Source of the DNA: Faecalicatena orotica
GTDB lineage: Bacteria; Bacillota; Clostridia; Lachnospirales; Lachnospiraceae
Length of the DNA stretch: 64,000 bases
Direction of reading: 5' to 3'
Assembly: GCF_003149245.1 (NCBI RefSeq)
Contig: NZ_QGDL01000009.1
Span: forward strand, 221,882-285,881
Numbering within the stretch: the first letter of the stretch is position 1; every line of letters starts with the position of its first letter. The notes under the pieces are model-generated. The model did no database searches, had not been told where the DNA came from, and was given only the letters and a program-made list of their open reading frames with translations. The position numbers were made by a program, and so were the translations under genes. Shown piece by piece: positions 26,950 through 36,141 of this stretch.

Positions 26950-29190
26950 ATGATAATTAAAGATTTTGACATCAAGATATGTAAAGAAAGTGTTTTGAAT
27001 TTAATAGACTGTTATGAGGACAGTGAGATCTATGATGAGGTCCTGGAAGAATATGAGGAAATGCTGCCCGAAGCATATAAAAAAATAGAGCCGGCGGCTC
27101 TGCTTGCGTTTGGCAGTGTGGAGGAATTCCATCTGGCGGAGTATGAAGGAGAGAGTCAGGAGGCCTTGTTTAGCATTACATCGGTAGGCGGCGAAATCAG
27201 CCGGTGGGCAACCGGGCTGTTTGCACAAGGCAATTATCTGGGCGGGATGCTGGCCGATGCTATGGCGGACGATTATCTATTCCAGATGGACCATCTGCTT
27301 TCAGATACCATTATCAGGCTGTGCAGGGAGAGAAAGCGCGGTGTTATACGGCGTATGGAGGCTCCGCAGGACATCCCTATGTCGGCGCAGAAAAAAGCTC
27401 TGGAAGTAACAGACGGGGAAGCACTGGCAGGGATACATATCAAGGAAAGCTTCATGTATGACCCGGTAAAGACGACCTGCCAGATTTACCTTTTGGATGA
27501 AAATTCTGATAATTTCAAGATTGAACATGACTGCAGCAAATGTCCGAATTTAACGTGTAAGCTGAGGCATATCCCGGACTTCATGATGAAGGTTTCATCG
27601 GCAGGCGGCAGCGGCGGTTCCGAAGAGGTCGTTGTAACAATTACCGGGAAAAAGGACCAGACACTCATGGAAGTGCTCAAGGAGCATAATATATTCCTGA
27701 GTGCTGTATGTGCCGGACGTGGTACCTGTGGAAAATGCCGTATCAGGGTATTGGAAGGGGAAGTAAAGCCGTCAGCGGAGGACAGCCGGTTTTTCGATGA
27801 GGATGAGATCCGGGCGGGGTTCCGTCTTGCCTGCCGTGCCTATGCATCCGGGGACTGTACGATTACACTTGACTGTGGACAGGAGGAAGGATTTGCAGTC
27901 CTTACGGATTTCGGAGAAGAGGCAGGGCGCGGGAAAACCTTGCAGGCAGAGGACGGAAACGCTGGAGATTACGAGGGGGGCAGATTCGGGATTGCCACGG
28001 ATATCGGTACGACAACGATTGCCATGCAGCTGGTCAATCTTACGAGTAAACGCGCAGTGAAGACTTATACGGCCATGAACCGTCAGCGCGCATATGGTGC
28101 AGACGTAATCAGCAGGATCGAGGCATCCACGAATGGTAAGGGAAACGAACTGAAGGAAAGCATTCAGGAAGACCTGATGTCCGGAATAAAAGATCTTACA
28201 GAAAACGGGAAGATCCTTCCGGAACGAATGGTAATCGGGGCCAATACTACGATGGTCCACCTGCTTATGGGATATCCATGTGAGACGCTCGGTGTCTTTC
28301 CCTTTACTCCGGTCAATCTGGAACAAATTACGACAGATGTAAAAGCACTTTGCGGGAAGTCAGCAAATGATTTTGACGGTAGTTTTGAAGTAAATATCTA
28401 TCCGGGAATTTCAACCTATGTGGGCGGGGATATTACAGCGGGAATGTACGCCCTTAATTTCCAGAACAGGGAAAAAGTGTCCGTGCTGATTGACCTGGGA
28501 ACGAACGGAGAGATGGCAGTCGGCAATAAAGATAAGATCTATGTGGCATCAACGGCGGCAGGGCCTGCATTCGAGGGCGGCAATATTACATGCGGTACGG
28601 GCAGCATCCCCGGTGCTGTCTGTAAAGTTGAAATCCATGACGGGAAGGCCGTGACAGAGACAATACAGGACAAGCCTATATCAGGAATCTGCGGCACGGG
28701 GGTTGTGGAGATCACATACGGGCTTTTAAAAGAAGAACTGATCGATGAGACCGGACTTCTGGACGAGGAGTATTTTGAGGACGGATTTTATCTGGGTGAA
28801 GATGCACAGGGGAGAACCATCGGTTTTTACCAGAAGGATGTAAGGGAGATCCAGCTTGCCAAGTCTGCTGTACGGGCGGGGCTGGAGACGTTAATCCTGA
28901 GATATGGAATCCCTTATGACGAAATTGAAACTGTCTATATAGCAGGCGGTTTCGGGTATCAGCTGGACATCAAAAAGGCGGTCGGCATCGGACTCCTCCC
29001 GAAAGAGTGTGAGGGAAAGATCGAGGCCGTGGGCAACAGCTGCCTGAAGGGGGCGATTGCAAAATTACTGGAACCGGATGCAGATGAAGTGATAGAAAAG
29101 ATCAGAAGCGTCTCGAAAGAAATCAGATTGTCCAATGATAAGGACTTTAATGAATTTTATATGGATTACATGTTTTTTGAAGAGGACTAA
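26950..29190 (+). CDS. Reductive activator of corrinoid protein (RACo-like ASKHA ATPase with MetH-activation-like N-terminus)
   Basis: 746 aa from the ATG at 26950, chosen for the AGAGAGGGCGG site; upstream codons belong to the riboswitch leader. Residues about 1-215 resemble the activation domain of B12-dependent methionine synthase (RRMEAPQDIP and ESFMYDPVKTT), ending in a Cys cluster CSKCPNLTC. Next, a plant-type [2Fe-2S] ferredoxin domain has AVCAGRGTCGKCRIRV and a later LACR. The C-terminal 430 residues are a RACo/DUF4445 ASKHA ATPase (ATDIGTTTIAMQL, DLGTNGEMAVG, GTGSIPGA). It should reduce inactive Co(II) corrinoid to Co(I) at the expense of ATP. The partner is the corrinoid protein just upstream. 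Confidence 0.88.
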   Translation: MIIKDFDIKICKESVLNLIDCYEDSEIYDEVLEEYEEMLPEAYKKIEPAALLAFGSVEEFHLAEYEGESQEALFSITSVGGEISRWATGLFAQGNYLGGMLADAMADDYLFQMDHLLSDTIIRLCRERKRGVIRRMEAPQDIPMSAQKKALEVTDGEALAGIHIKESFMYDPVKTTCQIYLLDENSDNFKIEHDCSKCPNLTCKLRHIPDFMMKVSSAGGSGGSEEVVVTITGKKDQTLMEVLKEHNIFLSAVCAGRGTCGKCRIRVLEGEVKPSAEDSRFFDEDEIRAGFRLACRAYASGDCTITLDCGQEEGFAVLTDFGEEAGRGKTLQAEDGNAGDYEGGRFGIATDIGTTTIAMQLVNLTSKRAVKTYTAMNRQRAYGADVISRIEASTNGKGNELKESIQEDLMSGIKDLTENGKILPERMVIGANTTMVHLLMGYPCETLGVFPFTPVNLEQITTDVKALCGKSANDFDGSFEVNIYPGISTYVGGDITAGMYALNFQNREKVSVLIDLGTNGEMAVGNKDKIYVASTAAGPAFEGGNITCGTGSIPGAVCKVEIHDGKAVTETIQDKPISGICGTGVVEITYGLLKEELIDETGLLDEEYFEDGFYLGEDAQGRTIGFYQKDVREIQLAKSAVRAGLETLILRYGIPYDEIETVYIAGGFGYQLDIKKAVGIGLLPKECEGKIEAVGNSCLKGAIAKLLEPDADEVIEKIRSVSKEIRLSNDKDFNEFYMDYMFFEED

Positions 29191-29205
29191 CATTCCTTTT
29201 AGAAT

Positions 29206-29247
29206 ATAAAAAGGATGGCCGGCAGCACGCGGGGCCATCTTTTTTAT
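29206..29247 (+). terminator. Terminator after the corrinoid activator gene
   Basis: ATAAAAAGGATGGCC (29206-29220) pairs with GGCCATCTTTTTTAT (29233-29247). Sixteen bp after the stop codon. Confidence 0.9.
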
Positions 29248-29412
29248 GGTAATCTTTACTAGTTTATAATCCCTCGGCCGCAGTTGCCCGGATTTCTATA
29301 ATTCCTACAAAGTATCCTTAAAAAATTACAATACATAGGGGGAACAGCCGTTTACAATAATATATGCGTAGATATTTTTGCAATAGAGGCCGTTTTACGG
29401 CCCGGTCACGGA

Positions 29413-29441
29413 TTGCATATTTTTATGAAGTGTGATAAAAT
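29413..29441 (+). promoter_or_regulatory. Promoter of the long cobalamin operon
   Basis: TTGCAT (29413-29418), 17 bp, TAAAAT (29436-29441). The leader that follows is about 395 nt, holds the second riboswitch and ends at cbiM. Between the promoter and the aptamer is a small GGGCC-AGA-GGCCC hairpin (29524-29536) of unknown role. The 165 bp before the promoter hold nothing I can identify. Confidence 0.65.
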
Positions 29442-29574
29442 TTTTAAGATTGAATTCTACATGTATAATCAGGCAGGGCTCAATCGGGTTGAACAGCTCT
29501 TGTTCAATTTACAAATCTTATTCGGGCCAGAGGCCCAATAAGCATAGTTCAGATCTGGCAGACAGTTTAAAAGT

Positions 29575-29731
29575 AAGCCGTTTTATTAAAACGGCAGGGG
29601 AAGCAGGTTGGAATCCTGCACAATACCCGTTGCTGTATTAGAGGAGCGGTATTCCATAAGGTCACTGTGGGGATTCTCATGGGAAGGCGGAATATCGTGA
29701 TGATACTTGAGTCAGAACACCCGCTTTTAGA
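29575..29731 (+). ncRNA. Cobalamin riboswitch of the cbiMNQO-led operon
   Basis: Elements: GGGGAAGCAGGTTGGAATCC (29597 on), ACCCGTTGCTGTA, AAGGTCACTG (29658-29667), GGGAAGGCGG (29681-29690) and GAGTCAGAACACCCGC (29709-29724). These match the order and spacing of the AdoCbl riboswitch core. The aptamer ends 112 bp before cbiM. The gap contains no clear T-tract terminator, so control could be at ribosome access. A 69-codon open frame over the same stretch is not a gene. Confidence 0.9.
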
Positions 29732-29842
29732 AAGATCTGGATGGTTACGGGGAGATGACCAGTTGTCCTTACGAATCTCTAACGATTTTGTGATGGACCT
29801 GGGCTATTTTCAGCAAATTCACAAAAAAGGAGAGAGAAAGAC

Positions 29843-30592
29843 ATGACAAAAAAAGAAAAAATCTTACTCAAAGCATCCATCGCGTTCGCCGTGATGTTTG
29901 CAGTCACACCGGCAGTCAATGCAATGCACATTATGGAAGGGTACCTTCCGGCAGGATACTGTATTGCATGGGGCGTTATTTGTGTCCCATTCTTAGCAGC
30001 CGGATTTATTTCCCTGAAGAAAAGAATGAAAGAGAACCGCAAATCCATCACACTGATCGCGATGGCAGGGGCGTTTATTTTCGTAATTTCATCCCTGAAG
30101 ATTCCTTCTGTAACAGGAAGCTGTTCCCATATGACAGGAACCGGACTCGGAGCGATCCTTTTTGGACCTGCGGCTGTTAGTATACTTGGAATTATCGTAC
30201 TTTTATTTCAGGCAATCCTGCTTGCACATGGCGGCCTTACATCACTGGGAGCCAATACATTCTCAATGGCTATTGCAGGACCGCTTCTGTCATTTGGAAT
30301 ATATAAGCTGTGTATGAAATGCAAGGTAAATAAAAAGGTTACCGTATTTCTGGCTGCATGTTTAGGCGATCTGTTTACATATTGTGTGACAAGTATCCAG
30401 CTTGCACTTGCGTATCCGTCAGAATCCGGCGGTGTCGCTGCTTCAGCAGTGAAATTCCTCGGTGTGTTTGCACCTACACAGATTCCGCTGGCGGTCATCG
30501 AAGGTATCCTCACCGTTATTATCGTAATGGCGCTTGAGTCTTATGCAAAACCGGAACTGAAGGCAATCGGATTTATGAAGGAGGCAAAGTAA
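29843..30592 (+). CDS. cbiM: Cobalt ECF transporter, substrate-capture membrane subunit
   Basis: 249 aa with AAAGGAGAGA upstream. A cleavable-type N-terminal segment ends VNAMHIMEGYLP; the His two residues after the processed Met is the metal ligand of CbiM/NikM. About seven membrane helices follow, with SSLKIPSVTGSCSHMTGTGLGA and LLFQALLLAHGG-like blocks that line the metal site. First gene of the cobalamin operon; imports Co2+ together with CbiN, CbiQ and CbiO. Confidence 0.95.
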   Translation: MTKKEKILLKASIAFAVMFAVTPAVNAMHIMEGYLPAGYCIAWGVICVPFLAAGFISLKKRMKENRKSITLIAMAGAFIFVISSLKIPSVTGSCSHMTGTGLGAILFGPAAVSILGIIVLLFQAILLAHGGLTSLGANTFSMAIAGPLLSFGIYKLCMKCKVNKKVTVFLAACLGDLFTYCVTSIQLALAYPSESGGVAASAVKFLGVFAPTQIPLAVIEGILTVIIVMALESYAKPELKAIGFMKEAK

Positions 30593-30593
30593 G

Positions 30594-30908
30594 ATGAGTA
30601 AGAATGCAAAAACAGTTATCATTTTATTAATTATCGCGGCATTGATCGCGTTTGTTCCCCTGTTTGCGTTAAAGGGGGCCGAGTTCGGCGGCTCTGACGA
30701 TGCGGGAAGCGTTGTAGTGGAAGAACTGCAGGGCGGTGAATATACTCCCTGGTTTACTCCGATTCTGGAAACTGCTTTGGGCGGAGAAATTCCGGGAGAA
30801 GTAGAAAGCCTTATCTTCTGTCTCCAGACAGGAATCGGTGTCGGCGTGATTGCATTTGTAATGGGACGCTTTGTCGAGCGCAGGAAATGGCAGAAAAGCG
30901 AAGAATAA
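30594..30908 (+). CDS. cbiN: Cobalt transport protein, small membrane subunit
   Basis: 104 aa with two membrane helices (residues about 7-27 and 70-90) and an external loop between them that carries GGSDD and LQGGEYTPWF. It starts 1 bp after cbiM stops. CbiN helps load cobalt onto CbiM. The helix arrangement and position in cbiMNQO are typical. Confidence 0.93.
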   Translation: MSKNAKTVIILLIIAALIAFVPLFALKGAEFGGSDDAGSVVVEELQGGEYTPWFTPILETALGGEIPGEVESLIFCLQTGIGVGVIAFVMGRFVERRKWQKSEE

Positions 30909-30945
30909 AGAAAAATAACGAAACTGCGCCGGAGAGGAGCAAGAT

Positions 30946-31719
30946 ATGATTGTAGTGGATAAGCTTTGTTATCGTTCGAAGCTTAGGCTTGTGAATGCAG
31001 GGGAGAAATTCATATTTTCTGTCATGACACTTTTATTCTGCATCATCAGCCGCTCTCTTTTAATAGCGGGAATCGCTTTTTGGGTAAATGGGTTCCTGAC
31101 GGTAAAAAAGGGCGGGATTTCATTTGGACGATACATACGTCTGCTGGCTGTACCATTTACATTTCTTATACTGAGTACTCTTGCGATTATCGTAAACTTT
31201 TCTAAGGTCCCACTGGATGCATATGCGGTGCCAGTGGGCACCTTTTTTATCACAGGAAGCAAAGCATCTCTGGCATTCGCCATCCAGCTGATAGCAACTG
31301 CTATGGCAAGTGTATCCTGTCTGTACTTTTTATCCTTAAATACAACAATGACAGATATTCTCGATGTATTAGGCAAAATGCACTGTCCGGAGATGATGAT
31401 TGAACTAATGATGCTGATCTACAGGTTCATCTTCGTGCTGATGGAAACAGCTTCCGCCATCATGGTTTCACAGAAGTCCAGACTGGGCAATAAAAATCTG
31501 AAAACATCTGTGAAGTCATTCGGGCATATGGGGGCAGGACTCTTTATCAGAGCACTCAGACGGTCTAATTTTTTGTATGATGCGATGGAGTCCAGATGCT
31601 ATAACGGAAAAATAAAGGTGCTTAGTGTACAGCATCCTGTGAAGAAAAAGGAGGCGGTGGGAATCCTGCTCTTTGAGCTTCTGCTGCTCGGTCTTACGAT
31701 ATGGAGGAAACTGGTATGA
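30946..31719 (+). CDS. cbiQ: Cobalt ECF transporter T component
   Basis: 257 aa, several membrane helices; the coupling region with ALRRSNFLYDAMESRCYNG near residue 205 is the Ala-Arg signature of ECF T components. Preceded by GGAGAGGAGC. Couples the CbiO ATPase to CbiM; overlaps cbiO by 4 bp. Confidence 0.93.
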   Translation: MIVVDKLCYRSKLRLVNAGEKFIFSVMTLLFCIISRSLLIAGIAFWVNGFLTVKKGGISFGRYIRLLAVPFTFLILSTLAIIVNFSKVPLDAYAVPVGTFFITGSKASLAFAIQLIATAMASVSCLYFLSLNTTMTDILDVLGKMHCPEMMIELMMLIYRFIFVLMETASAIMVSQKSRLGNKNLKTSVKSFGHMGAGLFIRALRRSNFLYDAMESRCYNGKIKVLSVQHPVKKKEAVGILLFELLLLGLTIWRKLV

Positions 31720-32570
31720 GTATAGGTACAGAGGATATTATAATAGAAGTAAAAGATGTTCACTATGCCTACGAGGAGGATGGACCGCATTCATTAAACG
31801 GTGTCAGCCTCCGGATTAAGAGAGGGCAGAAAGTCGCCTTCATGGGTGCAAATGGATGCGGTAAATCCACACTGTTTTTATGCTGTAATGGCATCTACAG
31901 GCCGGACAGTGGAACGATTCTGTTTAATGGGAAACCTGTTGACTATTCCAAAAAGGGGCTGCTTGACTTAAGGAGCAAGGTAGGGATTGTCTTCCAGGAC
32001 CCGGATAACCAGTTATTTTCGGCGAGTGTTTATCAGGAAATCTCTTTTGGACCTCTGAATCTGGGGCTGCCGGAGGATGAAGTGAGAAAGGATATCGAGC
32101 AGGTGATTGAATATCTGGAGATTACGCCTTTTTGTGACCGTCCGGCACATGCCCTGAGCGGGGGACAAAAGAAGCAGGTTTCGATCGCTGACATCCTTGT
32201 TATGCATCCCGATGTGATTATTCTGGATGAACCGGCGGCTGCCCTGGATGCGAAACATACGAAGATGGTGAACCAGATAGTGGACAGGCTGGCAGATGAA
32301 GGAATCACGATACTAATGGCTACCCATGATATTGATTATGCCCTGTCATGGGCGGATGAGATTGTCCTGATGCACGAAGGGAAAGTTCTGCTTCAGGCGG
32401 ATCCGGTCACGGTATGTACGAATCAGGAGGCTCTTGAGATGACGAATCAGGAAGAACCTGCTGTTTTGAAATTATTTGACAAACTGGTAAAAAAGGGGGT
32501 TCTCAAGGAGAACCTCCGGCCGCCTGTCAGCATGGGACAGTTAGAACAATATATAGAACATGGAGTTTAA
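31716..32570 (+). CDS. cbiO: Cobalt ECF transporter ATPase
   Basis: 284 aa from the ATG at 31716, which overlaps the cbiQ stop and has GGAGGAA 6 bp upstream; an ATG at 31701 is too close to that site. ABC ATPase: Walker A GANGCGKST, Q-loop VFQDPDNQLF (ECF-specific), signature LSGGQKKQ, Walker B VIILDEPAAALD and switch His in ATHDIDYA. Energises Co2+ uptake. Confidence 0.95.
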   Translation: MSIGTEDIIIEVKDVHYAYEEDGPHSLNGVSLRIKRGQKVAFMGANGCGKSTLFLCCNGIYRPDSGTILFNGKPVDYSKKGLLDLRSKVGIVFQDPDNQLFSASVYQEISFGPLNLGLPEDEVRKDIEQVIEYLEITPFCDRPAHALSGGQKKQVSIADILVMHPDVIILDEPAAALDAKHTKMVNQIVDRLADEGITILMATHDIDYALSWADEIVLMHEGKVLLQADPVTVCTNQEALEMTNQEEPAVLKLFDKLVKKGVLKENLRPPVSMGQLEQYIEHGV

Positions 32571-32600
32571 AGCAGCGAACCTGCATAAAAGGAGACGGAT

Positions 32601-33386
32601 ATGGAGAGAACGGCAGAGACGAAGAAAGCGATACTGGCTGTAAGCTTTGGAAGCAGTCATATGGATACTCTGGAAAAGAATATAGACAAGATCGAACAGC
32701 AGTTTGCAGAGACATTTCCGGATTACCGGGTGTACCGTGCATTTACAAGCCAGATGATTCTGAAGAAGCTGAAAAAGACAGAGAATCTGCATTTTAATAC
32801 GGTGAAAGAGGCAATGGAGCAGATGGAGGCCGAGGGCATTGAGAATGTGATCGTGCAGCCGACGCATATCATTAACGGGATTGAAAATGACAGGATGATG
32901 TGTGATGTGATGGAATACACAGATAAGTTCCGAAAGATCCGTGTCGGAAAGCCCCTGCTCACCAGTGTGGATGATTATAAGAAGGCAATCCATGCAGTGA
33001 TGTCAGAAGTAGATCTGGAAGACGGCGAGGTTCTTGTATTCATGGGGCACGGGACGGACCACCATGCAAATTCAGCATATCCGACGCTGGAGTACACGTT
33101 TCATTCCTTAGGCTACAGTCAGGTTCTGGTGGGAACCGTGGAAGGGTTTCCGGACTTAAAAAATGTGATGACAAAACTGGAAATATCCGGTGCAAAGAAG
33201 GTCATGCTGATGCCGTTCATGCTTGTGGCAGGAGATCATGCGAAGAATGACATGGCGGGAGAAGAAGATTCATGGAAGACGGAGCTTGAAGAAGCCGGCT
33301 ATGAGGTGAAGGCGGTCATCAAAGGATTAGGAGAGATGAGGGGGATCCGCAATATTTATATAGAACACATCGAAGCAGTTATGTAA
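32601..33386 (+). CDS. cbiK: Sirohydrochlorin cobaltochelatase
   Basis: 261 aa. Inserts Co2+ into sirohydrochlorin, the entry step of the cobalt-early pathway. Metal and catalytic His are visible: H150 in FMGHGTDHHAN and H213 in VAGDHAKNDMAG. An N-terminal AVSFGSSHMDT strand-loop is typical of class II chelatases. There is no signal peptide, so it is cytoplasmic. It follows cbiO by 30 bp, so cobalt import and insertion are adjacent. Confidence 0.93.
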   Translation: MERTAETKKAILAVSFGSSHMDTLEKNIDKIEQQFAETFPDYRVYRAFTSQMILKKLKKTENLHFNTVKEAMEQMEAEGIENVIVQPTHIINGIENDRMMCDVMEYTDKFRKIRVGKPLLTSVDDYKKAIHAVMSEVDLEDGEVLVFMGHGTDHHANSAYPTLEYTFHSLGYSQVLVGTVEGFPDLKNVMTKLEISGAKKVMLMPFMLVAGDHAKNDMAGEEDSWKTELEEAGYEVKAVIKGLGEMRGIRNIYIEHIEAVM

Positions 33387-33398
33387 AGGAGCATCCTT

Positions 33399-34577
33399 AT
33401 GACAGAAAAAGATCTGAACAGGTACCAGTCGGAAGAAAAACAGGGGGCGTTGATCTGGAAAAACCAGAAACAGCTCCGCTCAGGTTATACGACCGGCAGC
33501 TGTGCGGCTGCCGCGGCGAAGGCAGCGGCACATATGCTGCTTACGGGAGAGACGATCTGGCAGGTTTCCCTTCTGACTCCCAAGGGTGTTTTGCTCTATC
33601 TGGATGTGGAGGATATACAAATCGGTCAGGATGCGGTCAGTTGTGCGGTCCGTAAGGACAGCGGGGATGACCCGGATGTGACGGACGGTATCCTTATCTA
33701 TACAAAAGTCAGCAGATGCCCGGGGACAGAGCTGCATCTGGACGGCGGCGAGGGAGTCGGCCGGGTGACAAAGAAGGGACTGGAGCAGAAGATCGGGGAT
33801 GCAGCAATAAATAAAGTTCCCCGCAGAATGATCCTTCAGGCGGTGGATTCCCAGAGAGAGGAGTCTGGCAGCACAGGCGGGCTCGAAATTGTGGTCTCCA
33901 TCCCAAAAGGGAAAGAACTTGCCCGGAAAACCTTTAATCCCCGTCTCGGGATTGAAGGAGGCATCTCAGTTCTCGGAACGAGCGGAATCGTGGAACCAAT
34001 GAGTGAGCAGGCGCTGACAGCTACGATTCATCTGGAGATGAAGATGCTCAAAGAGAACGGTTATGACTGGTGTTACGTCGTACCCGGCAACTATGGCAGT
34101 GACTTCCTGACACAGACGCTGAAGTTTAATGGGGAATTGTCTGTGAAGTGCAGTAATTATATCGGGGATACCATCGATTATGCGGTCAGTCTTGGAATGA
34201 AAGGGATTCTCCTCATCGGACATATCGGGAAGCTTGTAAAGCTGGCGGCAGGGGTGATGAATACCCATTCCAGACAGGCAGACTGCCGGATGGAGGTATT
34301 TGCGGCACATGCCGCCCTGCATGGGGCATCACAGGAAATAACAGGCAGGCTGATGGGAAGCCTGACGACGACGGAGGCCGTGGACCTTCTGAAGCAGGAA
34401 GGAATGCTGGATGTTGTTATGCGGAGTATCCTTGAGAAGGCTGAGTACCACTTAAAGCACCGTGCAGGAGAGAAATTGAAGATCGGGGCGGTCGTATTTT
34501 CTATGGAGGAAGGGATTTTAGGAAGTACATCCGGCACCCGGGAATTACTGGAACAGATACAGCGGCTTAAACCGTGA
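33399..34577 (+). CDS. cbiD: Cobalt-precorrin-5B C1-methyltransferase
   Basis: 392 aa. Methylates C1 after ring contraction. The family signature RSGYTTGSCAAAAAKAA is at residues about 28-44, followed by VRKDSGDDPDVTDG and the glycine-rich GLEIVVSIPKG; the later block LIGHIGKLVKLAAGVMNTHS is also characteristic. Full length; 12 bp after cbiK with AAAGGAG. Confidence 0.95.
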   Translation: MTEKDLNRYQSEEKQGALIWKNQKQLRSGYTTGSCAAAAAKAAAHMLLTGETIWQVSLLTPKGVLLYLDVEDIQIGQDAVSCAVRKDSGDDPDVTDGILIYTKVSRCPGTELHLDGGEGVGRVTKKGLEQKIGDAAINKVPRRMILQAVDSQREESGSTGGLEIVVSIPKGKELARKTFNPRLGIEGGISVLGTSGIVEPMSEQALTATIHLEMKMLKENGYDWCYVVPGNYGSDFLTQTLKFNGELSVKCSNYIGDTIDYAVSLGMKGILLIGHIGKLVKLAAGVMNTHSRQADCRMEVFAAHAALHGASQEITGRLMGSLTTTEAVDLLKQEGMLDVVMRSILEKAEYHLKHRAGEKLKIGAVVFSMEEGILGSTSGTRELLEQIQRLKP

Positions 34578-34615
34578 TCAGTTACCCAACAGATACATAA
34601 AGGAGAGAACATAAG

Positions 34616-35371
34616 ATGGACGGTATATTTTACGGAGTAGGCGTAGGGCCCGGAGACCCGGAGCTTCTTACTTTAAAAGCAGTGAAAGCGATACAGGAAA
34701 GTGAGGTCATTGCGGTGGCAGTGTCTTCCCCGGACTTCCGGGAACCTGTATATGAGGAGGCGGGAACGGTAAGCCGGTTCCCCCTTCTGCTGGAAAAATG
34801 TGTGGCGTGGCAGATTGTACTGCCCGCAGTTCCAGAGATGGAATACAAAGCCAGACTCTTTCTGCCTATGCCGATGATGAAGGAAAAAGAGGTATTAAAG
34901 GAGATCCATGACAGGTGTGCTTCAGTGACGGAAGATTTGCTCAGAACCGGGAAGGATGTCGCTTTTATTACACTGGGAGACCCGACCGTATATTCTACAT
35001 GTCTGTATGTACATAAGCGGTTAAAGAAACGTGGAATGAAGACTGCACTGATCCCCGGAATCCCGTCTTTCTGCGCGGCAGCGGCAAGGATGGACATGGG
35101 ACTGGCGGAGAACCGCGAGGAACTGCATATTATCCCTGCCTCCTACGGAGTCGAGGAAAGCCTTGATCTGAAAGGGACCAAAGTACTGATGAAGGCAGGA
35201 AAGAAAATGCCGTATGTGAAGCAGGTAGTCAGGGAAAAGGGACTGGAAGCGGAAATGGTGGAAAACTGCGGGATGAGCCAGGAACATATTTACAGGCAGG
35301 TGGAAGAAATACCGGATGATGCCGGGTACTATTCGCTCGTGATCATTAAAGATAAGGGGGAAAAGAGATGA
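34616..35371 (+). CDS. cbiL: Cobalt-precorrin-2 C20-methyltransferase
   Basis: 251 aa of the tetrapyrrole SAM-methylase fold. FYGVGVGPGDPELLTLKAV at the N-terminus is the CbiL/CobI version of the motif; LGDPTVYST and IPGIPSFCAAAA follow. Uses S-adenosylmethionine. Overlaps cbiF by 4 bp. Confidence 0.93.
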   Translation: MDGIFYGVGVGPGDPELLTLKAVKAIQESEVIAVAVSSPDFREPVYEEAGTVSRFPLLLEKCVAWQIVLPAVPEMEYKARLFLPMPMMKEKEVLKEIHDRCASVTEDLLRTGKDVAFITLGDPTVYSTCLYVHKRLKKRGMKTALIPGIPSFCAAAARMDMGLAENREELHIIPASYGVEESLDLKGTKVLMKAGKKMPYVKQVVREKGLEAEMVENCGMSQEHIYRQVEEIPDDAGYYSLVIIKDKGEKR

Positions 35372-36141
35372 TTTTATTTGTAGGGGCAGGCTCTGGAGCT
35401 GAAGATCTGATCACGGTCAGGGGGTACCGCTATCTTCAGGAAGCGGATATCATTGTATATGCAGGTTCGCTCGTAAATCCGGGCCTTCTGAAGGTGAAAA
35501 AGGAAGGCTGTGAGGTTTATAACAGCGCGAAAATGACCTTGGAAGAGGTTCTGGAAGTAATGATAAAAGGGGAGAGGGAAGGCAGGAGCGTCGTCCGTCT
35601 CCACACCGGGGATCCCTGCCTGTACGGGGCAATCCGTGAGCAGATGGATGCACTGGATGCAGAAGGAATTTCTTATGAATACTGTCCGGGAGTCAGTTCT
35701 TTCTGCGGCGCGGCGTCAGCGCTTAAGGCAGAATACACTCTTCCAGATGTGTCACAGTCCGTGGTCATCACAAGAATGGCTGGGAGGACGCCCGTGCCGG
35801 AACGGGAATCCATCCGCAGCTTCGCGGCTCATCAGGCAACAATGGTCATTTTCTTAAGCACGGGAATGCTGAAGAAGCTTCAGGAGGAACTGATGGCAGG
35901 CGGATATGCGAAAGATACGCCGGCGGCGATTGTCTATAAGGCAACCTGGCCGGACGAGAAAGTACTAAGGTGTACAGTAGACAGCCTTGCGAAAACAGCA
36001 GAAAAGGAAAACATCACGAAGACTGCCCTGATTGTTGTCGGAAAGGTGCTGGATGGGGAGTATGACCGGTCCAGACTGTATGACCCGTCGTTTACCACAG
36101 AATTTCGTCAGGCATCAGAGGGAGGAAAAGACAATGGGTAA
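35368..36141 (+). CDS. cbiF: Cobalt-precorrin-4 C11-methyltransferase
   Basis: 257 aa. FVGAGSGAEDLITVRGY and YAGSLVNPGLL are the CbiF/CobM hallmarks; LHTGDPCLYGA and CPGVSSFCGAASAL complete the SAM site. The start overlaps the cbiL stop; its last 8 bp overlap the start of cbiH. Confidence 0.94.
   Translation: MILFVGAGSGAEDLITVRGYRYLQEADIIVYAGSLVNPGLLKVKKEGCEVYNSAKMTLEEVLEVMIKGEREGRSVVRLHTGDPCLYGAIREQMDALDAEGISYEYCPGVSSFCGAASALKAEYTLPDVSQSVVITRMAGRTPVPERESIRSFAAHQATMVIFLSTGMLKKLQEELMAGGYAKDTPAAIVYKATWPDEKVLRCTVDSLAKTAEKENITKTALIVVGKVLDGEYDRSRLYDPSFTTEFRQASEGGKDNG

Noticed and set aside
29432..29641. 69-codon open frame before cbiM
   Set aside because: It runs straight through the leader and conserved core of the second cobalamin riboswitch, has no ribosome site and no protein-like composition.
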